This document shows, in pieces, positions 1 to 6,163 of a stretch of DNA of 17,797 bases (position 1 is its first letter; the number at the start of each line of letters is the position of its first letter). The notes below the pieces were generated by a model, which was not told where the DNA came from, searched no databases, and worked only from the letters and a program-made list of their open reading frames with translations. Location of the stretch: the NCBI GenBank assembly GCA_041580375.1, contig JBFGDZ010000065.1, positions 1 through 17,797 of the forward strand, written 5' to 3'. The position numbers and the translations under genes were made by a program. The stretch is from JAPUIN01 sp041580375. GTDB taxonomy: Bacteria; Acidobacteriota; Polarisedimenticolia; Gp22-AA2.

Positions 1-285
1 CACCGCATGATCTTCGAGGAGGACGGGCGCCGCATCGAGATGGAGGAGGAGGTCGTCTCGGTCGTGAAGAACCGCGAGTTCGCCTTCCGTCTCACGCACG
101 AGATCATGGAGGCCGATCTCGTCGTGCGCTTCGAGGACCTGGGGGAACGGACCCGGATCGTGACCACCAACGAGGTCCGGGGGCGCGGCCTCGTCCGGCC
201 GATCATCCCTTTGATGAAGTCGAACATGACGCAACGGCAGCAGGAGGGCTATGCGCGGCTCAAGGCGATCATCGAGTCGGAGTGA
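1..285 (+). CDS. SRPBCC-family protein, C-terminal part (5' end outside window)
   Basis: The reading frame is open from the first base to the TGA at 283-285, giving 94 residues. An ATG lies at position 7, but the two codons before it are also open, so the gene most likely begins upstream of the window. The segment alternates short beta-strands rich in Glu, Arg and Val with a closing amphipathic helix (residues about 74-94, ending in LKAIIESE). That is the usual C-terminal half of a START/SRPBCC (polyketide cyclase-like) helix-grip domain, including a strand of the type GERTRIVTTNEVRG. Such proteins bind small hydrophobic ligands; nothing here identifies the ligand. The gene ends 7 bases before the next start, so the two are probably co-transcribed. 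The family call rests on pattern alone; that it is a real gene is much surer. Confidence 0.7.
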   Translation, partial: HRMIFEEDGRRIEMEEEVVSVVKNREFAFRLTHEIMEADLVVRFEDLGERTRIVTTNEVRGRGLVRPIIPLMKSNMTQRQQEGYARLKAIIESE

Positions 286-292
286 GGGAACC

Positions 293-952
293 ATGCGAAG
301 GATGGCGATGCGGACGGCTACCCTGGTAATCGCGACGCTGGTTTTGACGACGGCCGATCTGTCTGCGGTCTCTGCGGCGTCGACAACACGCGCCGCGGCC
401 CGGGGACAGGGCGGCCTGCCCGCCTGCGAATGGTGCGGGGCCGACGAAGCGCCCGCGGACCTGACCTGGGACATCCGGGTGGCCGGAGCCGACGAGCCGG
501 GAGAACGGCTCACGATCTCGGGAACGGTCTACCAGTCGGACGGGCGTACACCCGCCCCCGGCGTGATCCTGTACCTCTACCACACGAACCGGGACGGCGT
601 GTATCCCAAACGGGGGGACGAGACCGGAAACGGGAGACGGCACGGTTATCTGCGCGGCTGGCTCCGCACCGATGAGCGCGGGCGCTACCGCTTCAGCACG
701 ATCCGCCCCCGTTCGTATCCGGGGGGGTCCGAGCCGGCGCACATCCACGTCACGGTGAAGGCGCCGGGCGGGCGCGAGGATTACATCGACGACTTCATCT
801 TCGAGGGGGATCCGCTCATCACGCCCTCATACCAGAAAAGGCTCCGGAAACGGGGGGGATCGGGGCTCGTCTCGCTAGCGCGCAACGAGAGGGGGATCTG
901 GACGGCCAGTCGCGATATCATCCTGGGGACACCCGCTGCCTCAGGCGACTGA
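293..952 (+). CDS. Secreted intradiol ring-cleavage dioxygenase-like protein
   Basis: A 219-residue protein. I chose the ATG at 293, which has AGTGAGGGA upstream and puts a signal peptide at the very N terminus (MRRMAMR, then a hydrophobic stretch to about residue 28 ending in VSAAS). An upstream in-frame ATG at 251 would bury the signal behind a basic tail. After a CEWCG motif comes a beta-sandwich like the catalytic domain of protocatechuate 3,4-dioxygenase. The four residues that hold non-haem Fe(III) in that family are all in place: Tyr104 (in DGVYPK), Tyr142 (in IRPRSYP), His150 and His152 (in AHIHV). Known family members cleave catechols between the two hydroxyls. This one is predicted to be exported, has one subunit rather than an alpha/beta pair, and has no aromatic-catabolism neighbours, so its substrate is open. 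Confidence 0.9.
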   Translation: MRRMAMRTATLVIATLVLTTADLSAVSAASTTRAAARGQGGLPACEWCGADEAPADLTWDIRVAGADEPGERLTISGTVYQSDGRTPAPGVILYLYHTNRDGVYPKRGDETGNGRRHGYLRGWLRTDERGRYRFSTIRPRSYPGGSEPAHIHVTVKAPGGREDYIDDFIFEGDPLITPSYQKRLRKRGGSGLVSLARNERGIWTASRDIILGTPAASGD

Positions 953-997
953 CGGGGCGCGACGAGACCGGCGCCGCCGCACCGACCCGCGCCCGCT

Positions 998-1020
998 GCG
1001 GCGGTCCGGACGGCCGCCGC
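998..1020 (+). other. GC hairpin just upstream of the VOC gene ribosome-binding site
   Basis: A perfect 7-bp inverted repeat, GCGGCGG (998-1004) and CCGCCGC (1014-1020), surrounds a 9-base loop in the 85-base gap between two genes. It stops right before GGAGGAAACAGGAG, the Shine-Dalgarno region of the gene at 1038. No U-run follows. It could be a weak terminator or RNA stem, but short GC palindromes are expected by chance at this base composition. Confidence 0.25.
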
Positions 1021-1037
1021 CGGAGGAAACAGGAGCG

Positions 1038-1487
1038 ATGACTGTCCGGCCGATCCCCGAGGGTTTCCGCACCGTCACACCCTACCTGGTCGTGAAGGGC
1101 GTGCCGCGGCTGATCGAGTTTCTCGTGCGTGCGTTCGAGGCCGAGGAGGCGGAGCGGACGACGCTTCCCGACGGCACGATCATGAACGTCTCCCTCAGGA
1201 TCGGGGACTCGATGATCATGATGGGCGAGGCGCGCGGGGAGTTCGCCCCGATGCCGGCGTCGATCCTCCTGTACGTGAAGGACGCCGACGCCCTCTATCG
1301 CCGCGCGCTGGATGCCGGCGCCGCGTCGATGATGGAGCCGGCTGATCAGTTCTACGGCGACCGCAACGCCGGGGTCCGGGACCCGGCGGGCAACCTCTGG
1401 TGGATCGCGACGCACATCGAGGACGTGGCTCCGGACGAGATGAAGAGGCGGGTCGACGAGTTCGCGCGGAAAGGACGCCGGGGCTGA
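1038..1487 (+). CDS. VOC-family (glyoxalase/PhnB-like) protein
   Basis: A 149-residue protein with start ATG preceded by ACAGGAGCG (AGGAG at 1031-1035). It has the two beta-alpha-beta-beta-beta units of the vicinal oxygen chelate fold. The N-terminal unit begins GFRTVTPYLVVKGVPRLIEF; the second unit ends with RNAGVRDPAGNLWWIATHIE, the common C-terminal signature of PhnB/YdeE-type glyoxalase-like proteins. The family includes metal-dependent isomerases, dioxygenases and drug-binding proteins; this subgroup is usually annotated only as VOC, and I see no basis for a substrate. A short basic tail (about residues 130-149) follows the domain. The neighbours downstream are two cupins, so this stretch is rich in small beta-barrel proteins. 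A second VOC protein lies at 9445. Confidence 0.92.
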   Translation: MTVRPIPEGFRTVTPYLVVKGVPRLIEFLVRAFEAEEAERTTLPDGTIMNVSLRIGDSMIMMGEARGEFAPMPASILLYVKDADALYRRALDAGAASMMEPADQFYGDRNAGVRDPAGNLWWIATHIEDVAPDEMKRRVDEFARKGRRG

Positions 1488-1542
1488 AAGGCTCGGGGGC
1501 GCGCGCTTCGCGAGGGGAGGCGGCAACGGGGGCGGAGACGGG

Positions 1543-1878
1543 ATGAAGGAAAGCGGGCGGACAACGGTCGAGTCAGCCGGCAGGCGGACGGCGGAGGTCG
1601 CGCAGTACCAGGCCGGCGCCGTCGTCAGCAGGATCCTGCTGAAATCGGACGCGGGGTCGGTCACCGTCTTCGCGTTCGATCGGGGACAGGGGCTGAGCGA
1701 GCACACGGTGCCCCACGACGCGCTCGTCTTCCTGCTCGAGGGGGAGGCGGAGTTCCGCATCTCGGGCCGATCGCGCCGGGTCGCGGGCGGGGAGTGGCTG
1801 CTGCTGCCGGCGAACGAGCCGCACGCGGTGAGCGCGACGGATCGCTTCAAGATGATCCTGGTCATGCTGAAGGGCTGA
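1543..1878 (+). CDS. Small cupin-domain protein
   Basis: A 111-residue single-domain cupin. The ATG at 1543 follows GGCGGAGACGGG. Motif 1 is partly kept (GQGLSEHTVPHDALVFLLEGEAEFRI, about residues 47-70 in two pieces: His in SEHTVPH, then LLEGEAEFRI) and motif 2 is LLLPANEPHAVSA near the C terminus, giving a His-rich metal pocket like that of small RmlC-type cupins. It is the type often described as a cupin involved in stress or sugar responses, with no defined reaction. The start is 55 bases past the VOC gene and the stop 36 bases before another, longer cupin. No signal peptide is evident, so it should be cytoplasmic. The family call is firm; the function is unknown. Confidence 0.88.
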   Translation: MKESGRTTVESAGRRTAEVAQYQAGAVVSRILLKSDAGSVTVFAFDRGQGLSEHTVPHDALVFLLEGEAEFRISGRSRRVAGGEWLLLPANEPHAVSATDRFKMILVMLKG

Positions 1879-1914
1879 GCGCGTTCCGGGCCGCGCCGGG
1901 CCGGAGAGCCGCCG

Positions 1915-2409
1915 GTGAAATCGCGCATCATCAACATCGAGGACGTGCCGTTCGAAAAGTGGTCGCGCGGCGGCGGGCCCCGCTTCGCCATCGCGTGGGT
2001 CGCGCAGCGGTTGAACGCCCGCAAGCTCGGCTTCAACGTCACCGTCGTGCCTCCCGGGCGGCGATCGTTTCCCTACCACATGCACCATGCGAACGAGGAG
2101 ATGTTCTTCGTCCTGGAGGGACGCGGCTCGATCCGGATCGGCCGAGCCAGGCGCCGGATCCGGGAGGGGGACTTCATCAGCCTGCCGCCCGGCCGCGAGT
2201 TCGCCCATCAGATCCTGAACGACTCGAAGAAGCCGCTGCGGTACCTGGCCGTCAGCACGATGGAGGTTCCGGAGGTCGCCGAGTATCCCGACTCGAAGAA
2301 GTTCGGAGTCTTTACGGGGACCGCCCCGGGACGGAAACCGGGCAAGGGATCGCTGCGCCGGTTCGCCCGCATGAAGGACGGCGTCGATTACTGGGACGGG
2401 GAGACGTGA
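1915..2409 (+). CDS. Cupin-domain protein (canonical two-motif cupin)
   Basis: A 164-residue protein read from GTG at 1915, with CCGGAGAG upstream. Both cupin motifs are textbook. Motif 1 runs from PGRRSFPYHMHH to FFVLEG (His55, His57, Glu61 or Glu62 as likely metal ligands). Motif 2 is GDFISLPPGREFAHQILN, with its His and Asn. The central barrel is followed by a tail of about 50 residues (from about 115) that contains YPDSKKFGVFTG and ends DGVDYWDGET. Proteins of this shape are often annotated as cupin domain-containing or phosphomannose-isomerase-like; the tail suggests a specific subfamily that I cannot name. The stop overlaps the GTG of the next gene by four bases, so it is probably translationally coupled to the exported metallo-hydrolase. 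Confidence 0.92.
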   Translation: MKSRIINIEDVPFEKWSRGGGPRFAIAWVAQRLNARKLGFNVTVVPPGRRSFPYHMHHANEEMFFVLEGRGSIRIGRARRRIREGDFISLPPGREFAHQILNDSKKPLRYLAVSTMEVPEVAEYPDSKKFGVFTGTAPGRKPGKGSLRRFARMKDGVDYWDGET

Positions 2410-3263
2410 TCGCCCTGTCCTCCGCCCTCCTGCTTCTGACGGCGGTCATTCCCTCGGAGGCCGGGAGCGCCCCCGCCGACATCGAGCGCGGCGGGGCGCT
2501 CGAGGTGACCTACCTGGCCAACGAGGGGTTCCTCCTGCGCCGCGGGGATCGGGCGGTGCTGATCGACGCGTTCGTCCGCAGGCCGCACGGGAACTACGCG
2601 GCCCTTCCGGGCGGGGTCTACCGGTCGATGATCGCGGGGGAGCCGCCGTTCGCATCGATCGATCTGGCATTGGTGAGCCACGTTCACGCCGATCACTTCC
2701 AGGCTGCGCCGGCCGTGGCGTTTCTGAAGAATCATCCGGAGACGATCCTCGCGTCGTCGCCGCAGGTGATGGAGGCGCTGCTCGAGCAGCCGGGCGCCGC
2801 GGCGGCGTTCGGCGGGCGGCTCGTCGAGATCGTCCCCGACGCGGACGGGCGCACCTCCCTCGAGCGCGAGGGGATCCGAATCGATTTTCTTGGCCTGCGG
2901 CACGCGCGGAAGCGCAACCGGACCATTCAGAACCTGGGGCACGTGATCGATCTGGGCGGTCGCACGATCCTGCACGTCGGGGACGCCGACATGGATCCCG
3001 CCATCTTCCAGGCGCACGGCCTGCCGCCCGCGGGCCTCGACGTCAGCCTCGTGCCGTACTGGTTCTTCCTCCTGGAGGAGGGGCGATCGATCGCGCGGGA
3101 TCACCTGCGCGGCGCGGTGAACGTGGCCGTGCACGTGCCGCCCGGCAACCTCGACGAGGTCGCGGCGTTCCTGTCGGAAAGGTTCCCCGACGTCGCGCTT
3201 CCGCGCGCCAGTCTGGACACGCGGCGGATCGGGGGAGGCGAGGATCCGGCGGCCCGGCCATGA
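2406..3263 (+). CDS. Exported MBL-fold (UlaG-type) metallo-hydrolase
   Basis: A 285-residue protein starting at GTG 2406, within GTGA shared with the previous stop; GGGGAGA lies just upstream. The frame stays open further upstream, but that part is the out-of-frame shadow of the cupin. This start puts a hydrophobic leader (IALSSALLLLTAVIP) at the N terminus, so export is likely. The metal motif HVHADH is at His92, His94, Asp96 and His97. Further expected ligands are His190 and Asp193 (LHVGDAD) and His243 (VHVPPGN). The layout, with a core that begins VTYLANEGFLL, matches the UlaG/YtnP-like beta-lactamase-fold hydrolases, which cut lactones, phosphodiesters or other esters. The substrate is not predictable here. 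It is unlike the second MBL protein at 16248. Confidence 0.9.
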   Translation: MIALSSALLLLTAVIPSEAGSAPADIERGGALEVTYLANEGFLLRRGDRAVLIDAFVRRPHGNYAALPGGVYRSMIAGEPPFASIDLALVSHVHADHFQAAPAVAFLKNHPETILASSPQVMEALLEQPGAAAAFGGRLVEIVPDADGRTSLEREGIRIDFLGLRHARKRNRTIQNLGHVIDLGGRTILHVGDADMDPAIFQAHGLPPAGLDVSLVPYWFFLLEEGRSIARDHLRGAVNVAVHVPPGNLDEVAAFLSERFPDVALPRASLDTRRIGGGEDPAARP

Positions 3264-3283
3264 GTCGCGGCGAACGGCCGTGA
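3260..3283 (+). other. Seven-codon mini-ORF bridging two genes
   Basis: ATG at 3260 overlaps the stop of the MBL gene (ATGA, 3260-3263). The frame reads MSRGERP and stops at TGA 3281-3283, which in turn overlaps the GTG start of the next gene (GTGA, 3280-3283). Either this is a coupling leader that lets ribosomes step from one gene to the next, or it is the true N terminus of the next protein cut off by a frameshift, or chance. It is too short to show coding character. Confidence 0.3.
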
Positions 3284-3852
3284 AGCGGGTCGTGAGCGCG
3301 ACGGCGGGCGGCGCCGGACGGCGCGTCCGGTTCACGGGCCGCCTCTATCGCATCGGGCAGTTGCGCTGCGTCGACGTTCCGGACGCGGTCGCGCGGGTTC
3401 TCGGCGGCGCGGGCCGGATCCCCGTGGTCGTCACGATCCGACGGGCAAGCGGACAGTCGTCGCTGGTGCCGAAGCGGGATGGAGGACACCGCCTGTTCAT
3501 CGGCGCGGCCCTGCGACGCGCGGGGCTCGTCGAGTCCGGTGACCGGGCGCGGATCGAGGTGCGGCGCGACGCGCGAGGCGGCGAGCCGGACCTTCCCGCG
3601 GAGCTCGTCGAGTCCCTCGCGGGGATCCGGGGAGGTCTCGCGATGCTGCGCTCCAGGAGCCCCGCCGATCGGCGGCAGCTCGTCCGCTGGATCGAGGCCC
3701 CGAAGAGCCGGGAGGCCCGGCTGCACCGGGTGAGCAGGGCGGTCGCGATGATCCTGCGCGGCAAACGCCGGAGGAGATTCCCGAGGCCCGAAGTCCGCGG
3801 GCGGAGCCCGGATCGGGGTCGGGGCCCGGCCCGCTCGCGGCGCGCGCGGTGA
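3280..3852 (+). CDS. DUF1905 / YdeI (OmdA)-type protein
   Basis: A 190-residue protein from GTG 3280. The Shine-Dalgarno is weak, and the start may depend on the mini-ORF described at 3260. Residues about 10-90 fit the DUF1905 domain, a small beta-barrel (RVRFTGRLYRIG, DVPDAV, KRDGGHRLFIGAALRRAG, ESGDRARIEVRRD). Residues about 100-160 fit the short helical bacteriocin-protection YdeI/OmdA domain (SPADRRQLVRWIEAPKSREAR). The two domains are commonly fused in this order. The OmdA name comes from reports linking YdeI to outer-membrane porins and antimicrobial resistance; the biochemical role is not known. The last 30 residues are strongly basic (RGKRRRRFPRP, then RSRRAR) and look like a disordered, possibly nucleic-acid-binding, tail. 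The stop overlaps the next start by four bases. Confidence 0.85.
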   Translation: MKRVVSATAGGAGRRVRFTGRLYRIGQLRCVDVPDAVARVLGGAGRIPVVVTIRRASGQSSLVPKRDGGHRLFIGAALRRAGLVESGDRARIEVRRDARGGEPDLPAELVESLAGIRGGLAMLRSRSPADRRQLVRWIEAPKSREARLHRVSRAVAMILRGKRRRRFPRPEVRGRSPDRGRGPARSRRAR

Positions 3853-4595
3853 GCGAGCGGCCGCGGTTCCTGACCGCGGAGTGGCGCCACCTCGCGATGC
3901 TCAACTACGAGATCGCGCCGGCCGTCGTCGGGCCGTTCGTGCCGCGAGGCTGTGAGATCGACGCGTGGAATGGCCGCACCTTCGTGAGCGTCGTCGGGTT
4001 CCTCTTCCTGCGCACGCGGGTGCGCGGCCTGCCGATCCCGTTCCACCGTGACTTCGAGGAGGTCAACCTGCGATTCTACGTCCGCCGGAAGGCGGACGAC
4101 GGCTGGCGGCGCGGCGTCGTCTTCATCAAGGAGCTGGTCCCGCGGCGGGCGATCGCCTTCGTGGCGCGCCGCCTGTACAACGAGAACTACGAGGCGCTGC
4201 CGATGCGCCACCGGATTACGCGAGGCGCGGCGGACGGCGCGACCACCGTCGCCTACGAGTGGCGGCGCGGCGGGTCCTGGGAAGGGCTGAGCCTGGAGTT
4301 CGCGGGCGAGGCGGCGGTCCCTCCGGAGAACGCCGAGGAGGCGTTCATCACCGAGCATTACTGGGGCTACACGGCGCAACGGGACGGATCGACGCTGGAG
4401 TACCGGGTCGAGCATCCGCGCTGGCGGGTGTGGAGGGCGACGCGCGCGGCGCTGCGCTGCGCGGTCGCGACGCTGTACGGCGATCGCTTCGTCGAGAGCC
4501 TGTCGGGACAGCCGGCGAACGCCTTCCTGGCGGACGGATCCGCGGTGACGGTGCGGCGTGGCGGGCGGCTGCCCCGGGCCGCCGGTGGGTTATGA
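3849..4595 (+). CDS. DUF2071 (YqjF-like) family protein
   Basis: A 248-residue protein from GTG 3849, overlapping the previous stop as GTGA. It begins FLTAEWRHLAMLNYEIAP and continues with CEIDAWNGRTFVSVVGFLF, the opening of DUF2071/YqjF proteins, which are related in fold to acetoacetate decarboxylase. The FHRDFEEVNLRFYVRR stretch and a long C-terminal strand region (HYWGYTAQRDGSTLEYRVEHP, in about residues 167-190) are also typical. Length agrees with the family. No enzyme activity is established for it. There is no clear Shine-Dalgarno, so translation probably depends on ribosomes finishing the gene before. The last codons contain the TATGAT that appears to serve as the -10 of the next gene. 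Confidence 0.9.
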   Translation: MSERPRFLTAEWRHLAMLNYEIAPAVVGPFVPRGCEIDAWNGRTFVSVVGFLFLRTRVRGLPIPFHRDFEEVNLRFYVRRKADDGWRRGVVFIKELVPRRAIAFVARRLYNENYEALPMRHRITRGAADGATTVAYEWRRGGSWEGLSLEFAGEAAVPPENAEEAFITEHYWGYTAQRDGSTLEYRVEHPRWRVWRATRAALRCAVATLYGDRFVESLSGQPANAFLADGSAVTVRRGGRLPRAAGGL

Positions 4596-4596
4596 T
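4591..4596 (+). promoter_or_regulatory. Probable -10 element (TATGAT) of a leaderless gene
   Basis: TATGAT at 4591-4596 matches the sigma-70 -10 consensus at five of six positions and sits in an AT-rich pocket within about 70% GC DNA. The next start codon, ATG 4605, lies only 8 bases further on, so transcription would begin at about 4603-4605, at or next to the ATG. No -35 match is visible 17 bases upstream. Confidence 0.55.
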
Positions 4597-4604
4597 CACC
4601 CCAC

Positions 4605-5051
4605 ATGAGCCAGGGGGCGTTCAGGATCCGGCCGATGGAGCGGGGCGACGCGCGCGACGTCGCGGCCCTCGCCGCCCAGCTCGGATATCCGGCGTCGCCC
4701 GATGAGATCGCGCGGCGCCTCGACGACCTGCCGGGGGGCGCGGCGTTCGTGGCGCTGGTGGCGCGCGATCGGGACGGCGCGCTCGCGGGCTGGATCCACG
4801 CGCACGAGCGGCGCCTGCTGACCGCCGGGCCGTGCGCCGAGATCGCGGGGCTCGTCGTCGAGCGGTCCCACCGCAGGCGGGGCGCGGGGCGGGCCCTGGT
4901 GGAGGCGGTGGCGGAGTGGGCCCGCGGCCGGGGGCTGGGCGCGCTGCGCGTGCGATCCAATCGGCTGCGCGAGGAGGCGGAGCCGTTCTATCGACGCGCC
5001 GGATTCGAGCGGTTCAAGGTGCAGAACGCGTTCCGGCGATCGCTGACCTAG
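4605..5051 (+). CDS. GNAT-family N-acetyltransferase
   Basis: A 148-residue GNAT protein. It opens with FRIRPMERGDARDVAALAAQ (beta1-alpha1), has GWIHAHE in beta4-like position, and carries the acetyl-CoA pyrophosphate loop HRRRGAGRAL at residues 89-97. The C-terminal FYRRAGFERFKVQNAF is the usual beta6-beta7 end. These enzymes move an acetyl group from acetyl-CoA to an amine; this sequence resembles the small aminoglycoside 6'-type and stress-related stand-alone GNATs, but the substrate cannot be told. No Shine-Dalgarno precedes ATG 4605; instead a -10 element lies 8 bases upstream, so I predict a leaderless mRNA. It is followed 9 bases later by the six-cysteine gene. Confidence 0.93.
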   Translation: MSQGAFRIRPMERGDARDVAALAAQLGYPASPDEIARRLDDLPGGAAFVALVARDRDGALAGWIHAHERRLLTAGPCAEIAGLVVERSHRRRGAGRALVEAVAEWARGRGLGALRVRSNRLREEAEPFYRRAGFERFKVQNAFRRSLT

Positions 5052-5060
5052 AGAGGTTCC

Positions 5061-5525
5061 ATGTTCATGATCAGGAGAACGGCCGCCGTCGTCGCGGCAC
5101 TCGTCGCGGCCGGGATCATCTGGATCCTGTGGCCCGGGGGTGGCCGCCAGCGCGACGTCGAGCGGACGCCGGAGGACGCATCGGGAGGATACCGGTACGG
5201 TGAGACGACCGACGAGATCGGGTGCATGGACGAGGCGCTGTCCCGCTACCGCGAGAAGGGGGGCCAGTCCGGCGCCGACGCGGCGGCGGCGTTCCTGAGC
5301 GGCTGCCTGCGGGTGAGCGGGGCCTCGGCCGGGTTCTGCGACGACGTCCCCCCGAGCGCCAACGCCGAGGAGAGTCGGCGCTGGCGCATCGACCGCTGCG
5401 CGCACGAAAAGATCGAGGATCCCTCCTGCCGGACGATCTTCGCGGCCGTGCAGAAGCACTGCGAGGGGGACGACTGGGTGCCGGACGAGGAGATCGACGA
5501 GGATTTCCAGGAGGTCGAGCCGTGA
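5061..5525 (+). CDS. Membrane-anchored six-cysteine protein, unknown family (copy A)
   Basis: A 154-residue protein that I do not recognise. ATG 5061 follows AGAGAGGTT; ATG 5067 is an alternative two codons in. Residues 5-25 form one transmembrane helix after Arg-Arg (RRTAAVVAALVAAGIIWILW), so the rest should face the periplasm or exterior. The mature part has six cysteines at 55, 82, 93, 113, 123 and 134, and an acidic tail (EEIDEDFQEVEP). The gene at 17183 encodes a protein with identical cysteine spacing and about 34% identity between the first and last cysteine (27 of 80 by my count). Conserved points besides Cys are a Tyr before the second Cys, VP after the third, and SxRWR before the fourth. 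Three disulfides are likely. It lies between a GNAT and a coupled exonuclease; neither explains it. Confidence 0.85.
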   Translation: MFMIRRTAAVVAALVAAGIIWILWPGGGRQRDVERTPEDASGGYRYGETTDEIGCMDEALSRYREKGGQSGADAAAAFLSGCLRVSGASAGFCDDVPPSANAEESRRWRIDRCAHEKIEDPSCRTIFAAVQKHCEGDDWVPDEEIDEDFQEVEP

Positions 5526-6163
5526 GCCCGCTCACCCGGATCGGATCGTTCGATCCGCGCGAGGGTCCGCTGAACGACCTGGTCGTCTTCGACCTGGAGA
5601 CGACGGGTCTGTCGCCGGCCGACGACGAGATCATCCAGATCGCGGCCCTGCGGGTCGTGGGAGGACGGATCCGCCACGACGACGCGTTCTTCTCGTACGT
5701 GAAGCCGCGGCACAGCATCGATCCGTTCATCACCCGGTTCACCGGGATCTCCGATCGGGACGTCCGCCACGCGCCGGGACCGCTCGACGTGCTGGAGAAG
5801 TTCTCCCGCTACTGCAGGGACGCGTTGCTCGTGGCCCACAACGGCCACACCTTCGACATCCCGTTCCTGAGGCAGGTCTGCGCGCGGAGGCATTGCGGAG
5901 TGCGGGAGACGCGCTACATCGACAGCATGCACCTCTCCTGGCGCGTGTGGGGGCGGGCGCGCGGCGTCTCCCACGGGCTGGACGGCGTCGTCTCGCGGCT
6001 GCGCGTGAAAGCGGACGGCGCGCGGCGTCACGACGCGCGCGGCGACGTGGCCCTCCTGGCCCGCTGCGTCGTGTCCCTTCTGGATCGACTCGCCCTCGGC
6101 GGCGCGGAGCGCCCCGTGAACGTCTACCCCTGCGTCCTCCCCGCGATGCGGAGGCGTGGATGA
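5522..6163 (+). CDS. DEDDh-family 3'-5' exonuclease (DnaQ-like)
   Basis: A 213-residue protein from GTG 5522 (GTGA overlap with the previous stop). The upstream part of the open frame is a shadow of the six-cysteine gene. All five metal-binding and catalytic residues of the DEDDh group are visible: Asp24 and Glu26 in FDLETTGL, Asp112 in HNGHTFDIPFL, and His170 and Asp175 in RRHDARGDVALL. The second motif also has the TGI (FTGISDRDV) seen after the first domain half in DnaQ/PolC-type exonucleases. It is a stand-alone nuclease like the epsilon proofreading subunit or RNase T/ExoX-type enzymes; the sequence does not say whether it acts in replication, repair or RNA trimming. The stop overlaps the aminotransferase start as ATGA. 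Confidence 0.93.
   Translation: MSPLTRIGSFDPREGPLNDLVVFDLETTGLSPADDEIIQIAALRVVGGRIRHDDAFFSYVKPRHSIDPFITRFTGISDRDVRHAPGPLDVLEKFSRYCRDALLVAHNGHTFDIPFLRQVCARRHCGVRETRYIDSMHLSWRVWGRARGVSHGLDGVVSRLRVKADGARRHDARGDVALLARCVVSLLDRLALGGAERPVNVYPCVLPAMRRRG

Noticed and set aside
251..292. Earlier in-frame ATG for the intradiol protein
   Set aside because: It would put a basic 14-residue tail before the signal peptide and overlaps the SRPBCC gene.
1794..2405. Open upstream extension of the MBL gene
   Set aside because: It overlaps both cupins in another frame and encodes Arg/Ala-rich sequence; the signal peptide starts at 2406.
5893..6159. Open upstream extension of the aminotransferase
   Set aside because: It lies inside the exonuclease gene in another frame; ATG 6160 has a good ribosome-binding site and starts the family sequence.
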